A DNA stretch of 22,788 nt from Phaeoceros laevis. Taxonomy: Eukaryota; Anthocerotophyta; Anthocerotopsida; Notothyladales. Below the pieces are notes generated by a model. It had not been told where the DNA came from. It did not search any database and saw only the letters and a list, made by a program, of their open reading frames with translations. Both the position numbers and the translations under genes were made by a program. The first letter of the stretch is position 1. Every line of letters starts with the position of its first letter. This document shows positions 1 through 8,293 of this stretch, one piece after another. The stretch spans positions 1-22,788 of the forward strand of contig JBNGIQ010006068.1 in assembly GCA_049999765.1 (NCBI GenBank), in the 5' to 3' direction.

Positions 1-169
1 CTGGCCGTCTCACGGCCCAATCTCGCGCCTCTTGCGCTCCTTGCTGCCAGCAGCCTTCACCACGACCATAGCCAAGAAACCCCCGCAGCCATAGCCGCCA
101 TTGCCATCTCCTTGTGTGGCCGCCACCAAACCCTTGCAGCCATGGCCGCCATCGCCGGCGCCGCTCCTA

Positions 170-181
170 GCTCTGATACCA
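170..181 (-). other. Primer-binding site for initiator tRNA-Met
   Basis: The minus strand reads TGGTATCAGAGC directly after the LTR end. This 12-mer is the standard plant Ty1/copia and TRIM primer-binding site, complementary to the 3' end of initiator tRNA-Met. It fixes the element's orientation. Confidence 0.8.
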
Positions 182-288
182 TGTCAAAAATGGGGGTTAG
201 GGCTTCCGAGCCCTAGCACTCTTTATATATGATTGAATAAACACACTTAGCATAACTCACCCTTAGAAGGGGAGCTTGATTTCTAACA
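182..288 (-). repeat. Short 5' LTR, about 107 bp
   Basis: Read on the minus strand it begins TGTTAGAAATC and ends TTTTTGACA, the TG...CA ends expected of an LTR, and abuts the primer-binding site. It contains a TATATAAAG box (plus positions about 221-230) and a small hairpin (AGGGCT/AGCCCT, about 199-214). The partner 3' LTR lies outside the window, so the 5' boundary (288 versus 290) is not confirmed by comparison. Confidence 0.6.
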
Positions 289-299
289 CAATCAAGGTG

Positions 300-1460
300 A
301 CTTCTCCCTCCACACCAGAAGCCGCAAGCTGCCCTTAAATTTTTTAGAGACCAACAGTTGTAGCCTACTCGGCTCTCTGGCCCTTGAACAAACTTTCAAA
401 AGACTAAACTCCTGACTCTTGGGTTCTAATGAGGGGAAATCATTCTCAGACTCTTCCCTCTATAACGAGTCCTTGTCCAAGTTCGATTCATCACTTTATG
501 TTGTCTCGGCATCGTCTTGAGGGCCATCTTCTGACATCCCCTCATCCTAAGAATCTTCAGCTTGTAAGTTAACTAAACCCCTTGGGTCGAGTGGGCTATC
601 ACCACTTGGGATGTAACCCTTCACTTCTTTGACTTTTGGTCAGGCATAACTTGAGGAAGTTCCCAAGGGAAAGACTGGCCCTCGTTTACCACTGTTGGGC
701 TCCTAAGTCATTTACTATTGAGAACCAACTTTTTTAAACGCAACCCCTCCTCTTGTTTAAGAGACAACACATGATTAGTGTGTATGTTCTTACCCTTCGA
801 GTCCAACAGGGTGCAAAAACCAGGAAAGTCCGAGATTACTTCTACACTATTCTCATCCTTCTCACTCTCATCTCCCCACTTCATGTGCAACTTCTTTTCA
901 CTTTACCATCTCTCTTTTTCTGTTTGACCTGTTTCCTATTCAGCTCATGAGAATGCACCTAATGATCAGCAGCCCTTCTATTGCCTGAAATACCAAGGGG
1001 GAGGAAGATTGTACGGGCTTTCCCTTTCCTCTCTCAGGCAAACTTTTATGTTCCTCCCAAGAAATGTGTCTTGCTGCCAAATTATGACTGTCCAATCTAT
1101 CCAACTTAGCTTCTAATTTCTTCATCATTGGACTTTTCGACCTTGCTGCTACCTTAGGACCCACAACCTTCCATACCTTGTCCTCCCGTAGGCCAACGTC
1201 TTGAACATTCTTCAATTCTCTAATGTATTTGGATGTTTTAATATCGGTGAGTCCTACTGCTTTTGACCCTTTGGCAGGAACCTGAGTAGCAACGTCCTCA
1301 AAATTCTTACTGAATGGTTCTCTTCCTAGATCCTTGATGGCTGTATACCTTGGCATGCCATGGCACATTGCGTCCAAATCCAAGCCCACTTGTCAACCAC
1401 ATTCTTACTGACCATTTTAGTGGCAACGTTCAGTTTGTCTTTGTCCTTCTTAGACTGCTG
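300..1460 (-). pseudogene. Decayed protein-coding remnant of unknown family
   Basis: The longest open piece is 1389-940 (149 codons, lysine-rich, with a charged KKLEAKLDRLDSHNLAARH stretch). A second open piece is 890-708 in another frame. Below 708, traces continue to about 300 in short frames rich in Ser/Asp/Glu, each broken by single stops. Above 1389 a lysine-rich frame extends to about 1460. The density of protein-like frames on one strand suggests one old coding region with several frameshifts and stops. No domain is recognised. It could be the gag/ORF1 region of a retroelement or a host pseudogene. 289-300 is just flank. Confidence 0.35.
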
Positions 1461-1513
1461 GAAAAACTTGGGGGAACGCAATTCGGCTGGCTTTTAAAAA
1501 CCCGCGGCTAGTT

Positions 1514-2191
1514 TTGCGAAACGGTATCGCCGAGTTCCGCCACGCGCCGGGATCCCGACTTTTGGCGAAATTTAGCGCTACACAATTTCATACGCAGTAC
1601 AGACAGAACGACAAGTATAATACTAGGGAATACCTCTGTAGCGTGACGGAAACGCTTAGTGGCGAAACCCCTATAACGGACTACGTAATCCACAAATTGC
1701 GGCGGACCAGGAGCCATGTGCCAGGAGCCATATATCTGACGACGGAGGGAGAAAGGGTTCACTTTACCGCAAGTGATCAACTACCATCGGCAGAGCTTGG
1801 AAGAGCGGATATGAGTTCGTGCCCTGAGTGGGGATGAGGAAGATTTTTTACTCCAATCCAGATAAGAACGGGGGTAAATCTGAAGGCCGTCGGAAATGGA
1901 AAGCGCAGTTGAACATGGTGAAGGCTTTCGGCAGAGAGGAAGACATCCGGAAATTGGAGGAAATTGGGTGACTAACAGCGCATATGTTTGCCGATGCTCG
2001 ATGCAACAAGACCTCCAACCTTGTGAAGGACCTGCGCTTATGCAAGTTGCGCCTAAGCGAGAGTGAAGCGCAACCAGGTACCAACTATTGAGACCAAGCG
2101 GAAAAGGGAAGAATCGAAGGACACGGATGATTTTGTGAGCTCTCCAAGCAACAGGGTCTCTGATGAAATAGCGTTATTCTCCATGAAGTAG
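1514..2191 (+). pseudogene. Decayed coding region, family not recognised
   Basis: Three plus-strand frames line up. 1514-1837 is open for 107 codons. An ATG at 1834 then opens a lysine-rich frame to 2091 with one internal TGA. A shift near 2085 leads into a third frame (from about 2087, including ETKRKREESKD) ending with TAG at 2189-2191. Composition (KxxK, REED, charged) is protein-like, but no motif identifies it. A short direct repeat, CCAGGAGCCAT twice, lies at about 1707-1731. A minus-strand frame overlaps 1508-1780, so the coding strand of the first part is uncertain. From 2192 to about 2370 I see nothing further. Confidence 0.3.
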
Positions 2192-2373
2192 CGACGAGGA
2201 GCATATACAACCCCAGGCGGTCATTTTTGCACAACCAAAGATGTTAAAAATGCCACTTTTTAAGTTAACTTGTAGTTGGTATGGTGGTCGACGCCACCTA
2301 CTTCGTTAATTTAAGTTGTTTTTGAGTTAGGGCGCGTAAAAACTGTTTCATTTCACAATGGATAATAAAAAAA

Positions 2374-2427
2374 GCCCGTTTTTTGCCGAAAAAAAGGGCC
2401 TAAAAGGCACGGACAGCCGGTGCCTTT
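2374..2427. repeat. Two adjacent hairpins
   Basis: The first is an 11-bp stem (2374-2384 with 2389-2399, one mismatch) with a GCCG loop. Three bases later comes an 8-bp perfect stem, AAAGGCAC (2403-2410) with GTGCCTTT (2420-2427). They lie in non-coding DNA. They may be the end of a small DNA element or a structured transcript; no matching copy is seen elsewhere in the window. The 2428-2585 interval holds nothing else I recognise. Confidence 0.45.
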
Positions 2428-2585
2428 GCAGTAATGAAAGCCCAAAAGCGCGTGCCTGTGCTTGTCGTGTTCGGTTTGGAAGTGCAATTGCCGTGAAAAA
2501 TGCGAGGTGTCATGCTACGGCCGGAGGTTAAGTCCTCGTCGATGCATGTCTGCCTGCGTTGCAACCTGCAACCATTCGGGCAACT

Positions 2586-2860
2586 TCAAACTCCGAGCGA
2601 CAAGCAAAAAGCAAAGCGCACAACCTGCAACCCAAATGTACCTACTGCATAGCCTTCCACTATCGGTGAGATTACAACCTGCCGCACTGGGAATTTGCGA
2701 ATTCTTGGGGATCTTGGGTCTGGCTCCTCTCCCAAAGGAAGCCCTGGATCTTGCACAGGATGCAGGTCATGAGATGCATCTGTTGACTCAATACCATCGA
2801 GGTCCTTAGAATTCAAGTCATCATCGCTAACATTCCGTTCAGGTGGAGGCCTACCTGCAA
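2586..2860 (-). CDS. Hypothetical ORF fragment just downstream of the PPR pseudogene
   Basis: An open minus-strand frame runs from about 2860 to a stop at 2586. Its start is proline-rich then acidic (RPPPERNVSDDD), followed by a proline-rich middle (LPLGEEPDPRSPRIR). It follows TTTATTTGCAG on the minus strand, a sequence that resembles a 3' splice site, so it might be an exon. It resembles the low-complexity linkers of copia polyproteins only loosely. No family can be assigned. Confidence 0.25.
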
Positions 2861-2861
2861 A

Positions 2862-3512
2862 TAAAAGTCACATGGTCAGCCAAAATGAGGCCCACCTCCT
2901 CCATTTGTCCATACACAACAAGCGCCTCTTGGCCGAGTCCTTACTGTGCATACCCAGCGATCAGCGCTGTCCATGTCACCACATGCTTTGTGTCCATCCT
3001 GACAAAAACCAGGCCTAACCCTTCCAGCTCACCACATTTTGCATACATGTCCATCAGCCAGGTGCCCACCACTACATCATCCAGAAGACCCCTTTGAACA
3101 TCTGTGAGTGAAGCTGCCTGCACTTCTGCAAGGCACCAGTGCTTGCGCAAGCCTTCAGAAGGCAAGCAAAAGTAAGATCTTTAGCCAGATTGAGGCCCAC
3201 CTCCTCCATTTGTCCATAAACAACAAGCGCCTCTTGGCCGAGTCCTTGCTATGCATATCCTGCGATCAGCGCTGTCCATATCACCACATTCTTTGTGTCC
3301 ATGCTGTCAAAAACCTGGCGCGCATCTTCCAGCTGACCACATTTTGCATACATGTCCACCAGGCAGGTGCCAACAACCATGTCAGTATGATTGCCACTAT
3401 GCAACACATCAGAGTGCACTTTTCTGCCAGATTCCAAGTCGCCGGCAAATGCACAAGCTTGAAGGGCAGCTACGAAGACGTAACCATCCGCCTTCACTCC
3501 TGACCTACGCAT
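2862..3512 (-). pseudogene. Pentatricopeptide repeat (PPR) protein pseudogene, PLS-style repeats
   Basis: PPR proteins bind organellar RNA through tandem 35-residue helical repeats. From 3512 the minus strand encodes typical repeats: ALQACAFAGDLESGRKVH, then GTCLVDMYAKCGQLEDAR, then VVIWTALIAGYA. A TAG at 3249-3251 interrupts, but the same frame continues (GLGQEALVVYGQMEEVGL, LLKACASTGALQKCRQLH) to a frameshift near 3090. It resumes as LMDMYAKCGELEG and VVTWTALIAGYAQ, then a stop at 2941-2943, more repeat sequence, and a final stop near 2862. About four repeats survive, against ten or more in a full protein, with no start or targeting peptide. Repeats 3300-3180 and 2980-2860 are near-duplicates. 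Confidence 0.85.
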
Positions 3513-3814
3513 CTCCGGAACCGCTGGGAGTGGTGGTGGCTGCCATGCTGATGAGCAGTGGCAGCAGCAACCGCAGCGGCGGCTCTTGTTGAAGCTGCCG
3601 CTAGGTGACCTTCTCGAAGGGAGAGCGCCCGCTGCACAGCCGCGCCGAGGGAGGAAGGAATTTCCTCCCTATCCCTGCTAGGAACAAACACATCGTTGTC
3701 CTCACCATAGCCGCCGCCGCCACCCCTGCCTCTACCATAGCCATTTCCATTGACCCTCTCAAATGAATCGGTCCTACTGATGTACTTGTCGAGGGGAACC
3801 GGATCGGGAACCAC
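3494..3814 (-). CDS. Gly/Ala/His-rich ORF immediately upstream of the PPR pseudogene
   Basis: A 106-codon minus-strand frame with a plausible Met start, a glycine/arginine-rich stretch (GYGRGRGGGGGYG), an acidic spot, and an alanine run followed by His-rich sequence. It overlaps the first PPR-frame codons in another frame. It could be the N-terminal part of the same broken gene joined by a frameshift near 3520, or an unrelated low-complexity frame. I cannot choose between these from sequence alone. Confidence 0.3.
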   Translation of the reverse strand: MVPDPVPLDKYISRTDSFERVNGNGYGRGRGGGGGYGEDNDVFVPSRDREEIPSSLGAAVQRALSLREGHLAAASTRAAAAVAAATAHQHGSHHHSQRFRRCVGQE

Positions 3815-3817
3815 CGA

Positions 3818-4163
3818 GTGATGACTGCTGCCCTTGCTGAGGTGCCGCTCGAACTGACTACCTACACGCTTATCGTAATGGATGCTGGCAGCGAGTACTG
3901 GACATTAGATTCTGCTAACACGGTGGATGAGACTGAGAGGGTGCCCGGCATACCGAATTCGATTGACAGTGTAGAGGACGTGCTGGATGCTGCTAGCGGG
4001 TAGAAACACCCGACGTGGATGCTGGCCGCTAGTAGAAACACCAAACGACCAGTGCGTTTGTTTTTTGACGCTCGTGAGTTCGATCTGACTCACAATCGGA
4101 GTGCATCACATTTTGGTAGTTACCCCCGTTTTTTTGCTAAAGTAACTTGCCGCCCACGAGGGT
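3818..4163 (+). pseudogene. Hypothetical ORF with one internal stop
   Basis: Plus-strand frame from ATG 3818, open to a TAG at 4001-4003. The same frame then stays open to about 4163 (including RPVRLFFDAREFDLTHN). The first half is acidic (SVEDVLDAASG). No motif is recognised. The last 35 bases overlap the 61-bp tandem repeat, which argues that the tail is not conserved coding sequence. Confidence 0.25.
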
Positions 4164-4249
4164 AATGACAAAAACGCTTTATTTCGCGGTTTTTTTGCTA
4201 AAGTAACTTCCCGCACACGATGGTAATGATCAAAATGGTATATTTCACG
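4128..4249 (+). repeat. Two-copy 61-bp tandem repeat
   Basis: 4128-4188 and 4189-4249 both start GTTTTTTTGCTAAAGTAACT and share spacing throughout (CCGC.CACGA.GGTAATGA). A third copy begins at 4250 (GTTTTTTTTTTATGG) and breaks off. The copies are clearly diverged, so the duplication is not recent. Confidence 0.8.
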
Positions 4250-4574
4250 GTTTTTTTTTTATGGAAGGCTTGTTTAGGCCCCCTCAAAATAGCGACCATT
4301 CCGAGAAACCGTTTCAATGGAGACTCTGTTAAGCAGGGGAGTGAAAAACCAATGTCTGCAAAAGACATTGTTGACCGAATGAAGCAGTGCGGTCTTCTGC
4401 GAGTGGAAGCTGACGCTTCCGTCGAGGGAGAAAAGAAGGTGGCCAGAAACCCACATCTCTGGGGAGAGCTTCAGCTATCACTAGGGGATGTGGACGCTTG
4501 GTTGAACAACATAGATTCAGATAATGCCTACGATGAGGATCGAAAGCAGTCGTAGCAAGAGAGGATATGGAATC
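4220..4574 (+). pseudogene. Hypothetical exon-like ORF
   Basis: The frame is open from 4220 and protein-like from about 4280 (MSAKDIVDRMKQCGLLRVEA, then GDVDAWLNNIDSD). It meets TAG at 4553-4555 and stays open for six more codons to CAG|GTAAAG at about 4574, a good 5' splice-site match. One reading is an exon with a CAG-to-TAG change. No domain recognised. Its ATG at 4220 lies inside the tandem repeat and is probably not the true start. Confidence 0.35.
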
Positions 4575-5082
4575 AGGTAAAGAAGATTTGCAGTTTCAGC
4601 ATTTCACAATGTTCATATTGGGTTTTCCCGAGAACATCGGGAAAGGTTGCCTCTTACCATACCGACTAAGTGTCTTGTGCACATTGTTTTGTTCAAAGGT
4701 ATCCATATCAGATTCGCAACAGCAATGTACCCACCATGGACCTGGAGACTGCAGCAACACCTTTGTGTAAAAGGAGTATTGCAGGCCCTCCAGACGAGTA
4801 TTAAGATGTAGTCCTTAAAGGGCACTCTGTGAAGATAACCAAAGCATGCCTATCCCGAAAGTGGTGAACAAATAGATGGACGCCATATTTTGAGCAAAGA
4901 CAAAATGATGGAAAAAGTTTAAGGTTGTCGGGAAACTGTTTTGTTTTGAATGTTCATAAAGGTTCCAAAGGGTAAAGTGTATTGAGGTCCATTTTGCAAT
5001 GAGAAAGCAAGCAGCTTAAGTTGACAACGGAGGCAGCCAGCTTGCGTCCTTTCACCGCCAGGATTTTGCTATTTTCTAAAAG
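4575..5082 (+). other. Non-coding or intron-like stretch with a possible small second exon
   Basis: After the GTAAAG donor at 4575 there are T-rich stretches and TTGTTTTGTTCAAAG at about 4685-4699, a weak acceptor. Short plus frames follow (about 4700-4770) with no recognisable motif. The remainder up to the inverted repeat at 5083 shows nothing I can name. Confidence 0.2.
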
Positions 5083-5174
5083 AAAGACGCCGGCAGCCGG
5101 AGTCCTATTATCTCATGTTTCTTGATATTTGATTAGAAACCGGAGACGGAAGTTCGCCGGAAGCCGGCGTCTTT
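5083..5174. repeat. 18-bp inverted repeat flanking 56 bp
   Basis: AAAGACGCCGGCAGCCGG (5083-5100) is matched in inverse orientation by CCGGAAGCCGGCGTCTTT (5157-5174), 16 of 18 positions. It sits where the gypsy pol reading frame ends (5113), so it may mark the boundary of the gypsy remnant or a small inserted element. Confidence 0.6.
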
Positions 5175-6690
5175 TCACTGTATGCTGCGAAACAGGCATG
5201 ACACGAGCAGCAGTGTTAACAAGCAGTGAAAGAAATGCAGCTGTTGTCCACCCTGTTGCTTGGACATAACCATGATCAAAATCCTGCCTGGCTACCAAGG
5301 TGTCTGTAGTGGACTGCATGGGGCTGCGGGACAAGGCATCAGCGTTCTAATGCGTGAGCCCCGGCCTATGCAGGATTTCCATATCATACTCCTGTAGCAG
5401 TAGTGCCCAGCGGGCAAGTTTTCCACTCAGCTTATCATTGGTCATCAGCCAATGCAATGGCTGATGGTAAGTAACAATTGTGAATGTACGACCATGCAAA
5501 TAAGGATGGAAATGAATGACAGACCATACCACCGCTAAACACTCGCCTTCATACGAACTATAATTGGATTCAACATGATTGTTACTGCGAGAAGCATATG
5601 CAATCACCTGTTCCGTACCTCCTTCATCAACTTGCGCTAGTACAGCACCTATGCCAAGAGAACTCCAGTCGGTATGTAGCAGGAACGGTTTGGTGAAATC
5701 CGGCCTTCTCATGACTGGCATCTGCATAAGGCTCTCTTTGAGGCCTTCAAATGCAGCTTGGCATGTAGCTGACCATACCCACGCAGCATCTTTCTTGAGC
5801 AGGTCATACAAGGGCCTTGCGATTTTGCTAAAGTCCTGAACGTAAGCCCTGTAATAATTAGCCAGCCCTAAAAAAGCACGCAGCCTAGACAGATCTGTGG
5901 GCACAACCATGCCTGCTATTGCATCAACCTTGGCCTTATGCGGGGTGATACCATCAGGAACCACACGATGCCCTAAGTACACAACAGTGTCCATGGCAAA
6001 TTCACACTTACTGGGATGACTTCGCAAGTTGGCATTCTTCAACCGTACGAACAAGTCCTCCAAGTGTGTGAGATTGGTAGCAAAATCCGGGTTGTGCACA
6101 AGCACGTCATCAATATAACAACACAAATGGTCAGCACCAGCTAGTACCCTGTCCATCACATGCTGGAAAGTAACAGGAGCATTGCGTAATCCAAAAGGCA
6201 TGACGAGCCATTCCCAAAGTTGGCTGCTGCCATGAAATGCTGTTTTCTTGCAGTCCTCTTCCGCAATCTGGATCTGTTTGAACCCTTGCCGAAGGTCAAG
6301 GTTCAGAAAACACCTTAGAAGACCCAAGGCTGTCAAATATCTCCTATGGCAAAGGCACCGGATACCGATCTTGTGGAGTCAACCTGTTGCGAGGTCTGTA
6401 GTCACCACACATATGTTTTTCAGTCCATAAGCCATTAGAATCTTTTTTGCGGGCATAACGGTAGCTGCCGCATAATCAAAAGTAGATGGCCTAATTAAAC
6501 TAGCTTTGTGCAACTCTTGACAACGCTGGTCAACTAAATCCCACTCTGCCTTGCTAAGCCGATGCCGCTTACGCCACACTGGCTCCTCAGATGTCAAAGG
6601 AATTCTAAACTTCAAAATGTTGCATTGCCGTAAATCAGACATGCTGAATGCAAAACAGTCTTGATGTTTGATGAGCAAACCATGTAACTA
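5113..6690 (-). pseudogene. Gypsy pol: reverse transcriptase and RNase H
   Basis: Upstream RT segment (KHQDCFAFSMSDL, then PVWRKRHRLSKAEWDLV, then VMPAKK) precedes the core: LDLRQGFKQI, MPFGLRNAPVTFQHVMD, the catalytic YIDD in CCYIDDVLV, then YLGHRV and LRAFLGLANYYRAYV typical of Ty3/gypsy. RNase H follows with LLHTDWSS, SSYEGECLAVVW and TYHQPLHWL. Between about 6455 and 6310 the matching sequence (CGDYRPRNRLTPQDRYP) is in another frame, so two compensating indels are present. TAG stops lie at 6688-6690 and 5347-5349 (inside the normal HxNADALSR motif). The RNase H TDHQPL motif reads TYHQPL, so a catalytic Asp is lost. After NADALSRSP the frame runs to 5113 with no integrase zinc-finger motif. 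Confidence 0.95.
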
Positions 6691-8292
6691 CCGCTTCTGA
6701 GCTGCTGATAGCTTGTGCCCAAAGGTCCAGGAATGGGTTGCAGCTGTAGCTGGTGCTGCTGGCTCCGGTGGATGACCAAGTCTTGCTCCATGATCGACTT
6801 GTGGGGAGGGTATTGCTGAGAAACCTGCTGAAAAATGACACGAGCCAGGTGTCTCCTCCCCCCTAGCAGTGAGATCGAAGGAATAGCTGCGAAATTGCCT
6901 CATGTGCACCATGTCAGGATGAGCTACATAGTCCAACAAAGCGGAATGGAAAATCGGCAAACAACTGTAAAACATCTGAAACATGAGACATAGGGCTAAC
7001 AGCCATGTAAGACAATTAAGGTCCATGGCCCGCCCTAACAAGGTGCATTGTCGGCGTCGGGATAAAGGTGGCACTCCAGTGGTGCCCGGCCTGAAACCCA
7101 TCGCCTGCTCACGCTCCTCTGAGAAGGCTCATCTTCCCTGCTAGTGTTGGTGTCCTGAACAGTCCCAGGACCAGCATGCTTGAATGCATAAGACTGTGGG
7201 AAGGATACCAACATCGGCCATACCTTGCGAGGGGCACCAGGAATATTAGCATCAGCCCAAGGAGGCTTGTCTTTGTGCAAGACAGGCTGCGGGGCTGACC
7301 TGGTGCCAAAATGTCACTAAGCTGCAAGTTGGAATCCCAAACAGTATGCAAAGAACTAAGTTCCAGCACAGACAAGGGTGCTAAATTGGTCCAGTAGTTA
7401 CGCAACCTGTGAGCATAGGAGTTGCATTGAGCAGTGTCCACTAGCAAAGTTGTCCCACAAAATGGGTGACCAGCGAAGCATCTTGTTGAACGGGCAGGCG
7501 AGGGTCGAGCTGAGCAGGGATGTTCTCCAACACATAACCTAGTTGCGGTGAGTGCCTTTGAAAGAGCAACATCACATCAAGCAAGTCTGAAAACAGAGCA
7601 GAGCGAAAATCAGCAATTCCATCCCCTGCACCCGCCATGCTGAAACCTTGGCATTCCCAGCCAGCAATGATCAAGTCCACCTTGCCGGTGATGTCCACAT
7701 GAGATTGCTGAATCAAACGCACATCCTGTGGCAAAGCTGTAAAGGCTGATGAGAATGCAATCAAAGGCAACTGATCTAGATACTCATTGTGCAGTTGCTA
7801 CAGACGAGCAGCTGCAACATGCCGTACTTTGGCATCTAGGTCACAATAGAGGTACCTGCGGATAGCAAGCTCGGCACGTAAGACTGCCTCTAAACCTGTT
7901 GCCAGTCCCGCAAAAAGCTCCACTAAAACTAGGCCTGTGCTAGGGGGATGCCATGCGATGACCTGTTGAGCAAGTGGAACGATTGGACTACCTTTGGTGC
8001 CTGAAGGAGTTAAACTCCCCACATGGTCCATAGCTGCTTGCATAGTAGACCGTGCCATGTGCAACATTTGTGTGGTGTGCTCCGACAAGACGGGAACCAC
8101 AGCTGAGTTAGTCACAGACTCCGATGAAAAAGCATTGGCTGCATATTCAAGCTCACCCTCATCCTGTTCTAGGACTTCTTCACAAGTGACATGATATGCT
8201 GCAAATGGTGCATGCACTGGCTGCCGACGCTCACAAATGACACGTATGCTAGCTTGAGCAGCAAAAGCATGCCTAGAGCCTTGCAGCCCATG
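6688..8292 (-). pseudogene. C5 cytosine DNA methyltransferase domain, Dnmt3/DRM-like, within gypsy pol
   Basis: C5 methyltransferases move a methyl group from S-adenosylmethionine to cytosine. Motif I: LVELFAGLATGLEA (about 7935-7895), then YLYCDLD. Motif IV: DLIIAGWECQGFS with the nucleophile Cys codon at 7653-7651; the usual Pro before Cys is Glu. Motif VI: GYVLENIP (about 7540-7515). Motif VIII: DTAQCNSYAHRLRNYWTN, like Dnmt3 AHRxRYFWGN. C-terminal motifs: PWADANIPGAPR, LVSFPQSYAF, GPGTV, AMGFRPGTT, then RRQCTLLGRAMDLN. The domain spans about 8120-6980. Damage: TAG at 7798-7800 and three same-direction frameshifts near 7450, 7300 and 7115 that sum to a whole codon. The frame is open upstream to 8292 without a recognised motif. 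Downstream it continues in frame toward RT. A host gene is unlikely because RT follows directly. Confidence 0.9.
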
Positions 8293-8293
8293 A

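Larger units (their letters stand above)
1..288 (-). mobile_element. 5' end of a short-LTR copia-type or TRIM-like retroelement, cut by the window edge
   Basis: On the minus strand the order is LTR (288 to 182), primer-binding site (181 to 170), then an internal leader running out of the window at position 1. The leader is GC-rich and carries a repeated motif (GCAGCCATRGCCGCCAT on the plus strand, twice). No gag or pol motif is visible in the 169 bases available, so the family cannot be fixed. An LTR near 107 bp with a tRNA-Met site fits either a TRIM-like element or a copia element with a short LTR. The identification rests on LTR-PBS adjacency, not on homology. Confidence 0.6.
5113..8292 (-). 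mobile_element. Ty3/gypsy retrotransposon remnant carrying a DNA methyltransferase domain
   Basis: Transcribed right to left, the surviving polyprotein is: unknown N-terminal segment, C5 cytosine methyltransferase, reverse transcriptase, RNase H, short post-RNase H tail. The longest pieces (8217-7441, 7101-6688, 6678-6379, 6336-5347, 5334-5113) all share one reading frame, supporting a single original pol. No gag, aspartic protease, integrase or LTR is visible: the 5' side is cut at about 8293 where the copia copy begins, and the 3' side ends at about 5113. Numerous stops and frameshifts show it is dead. Confidence 0.88.

Noticed and set aside
2241-2280. Second CACTA terminus (AAAATGCCACTTTTT...CTTGTAGTTGG) resembling the right CACTA end.
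   Set aside because: The similarity is broken by an 8-base interruption, the terminal GTAGTG is not kept, and no partner end is found nearby.
2374-2399. Bacterial-type rho-independent terminator.
   Set aside because: The hairpin has A/T runs, but the context is a plant nuclear genome and no adjacent gene ends there.
3108-3592. Plus-strand ORFs of 113-131 codons.
   Set aside because: Antisense to PPR repeats; His/Cys-rich translations reflect PPR codons read backwards.
7441-8217. A host DNA methyltransferase gene (DRM- or Dnmt3-like).
   Set aside because: The same frame leads straight into gypsy RT with no terminator or intron, the domain is damaged, and no host regulatory domains (UBA, PWWP) are seen.
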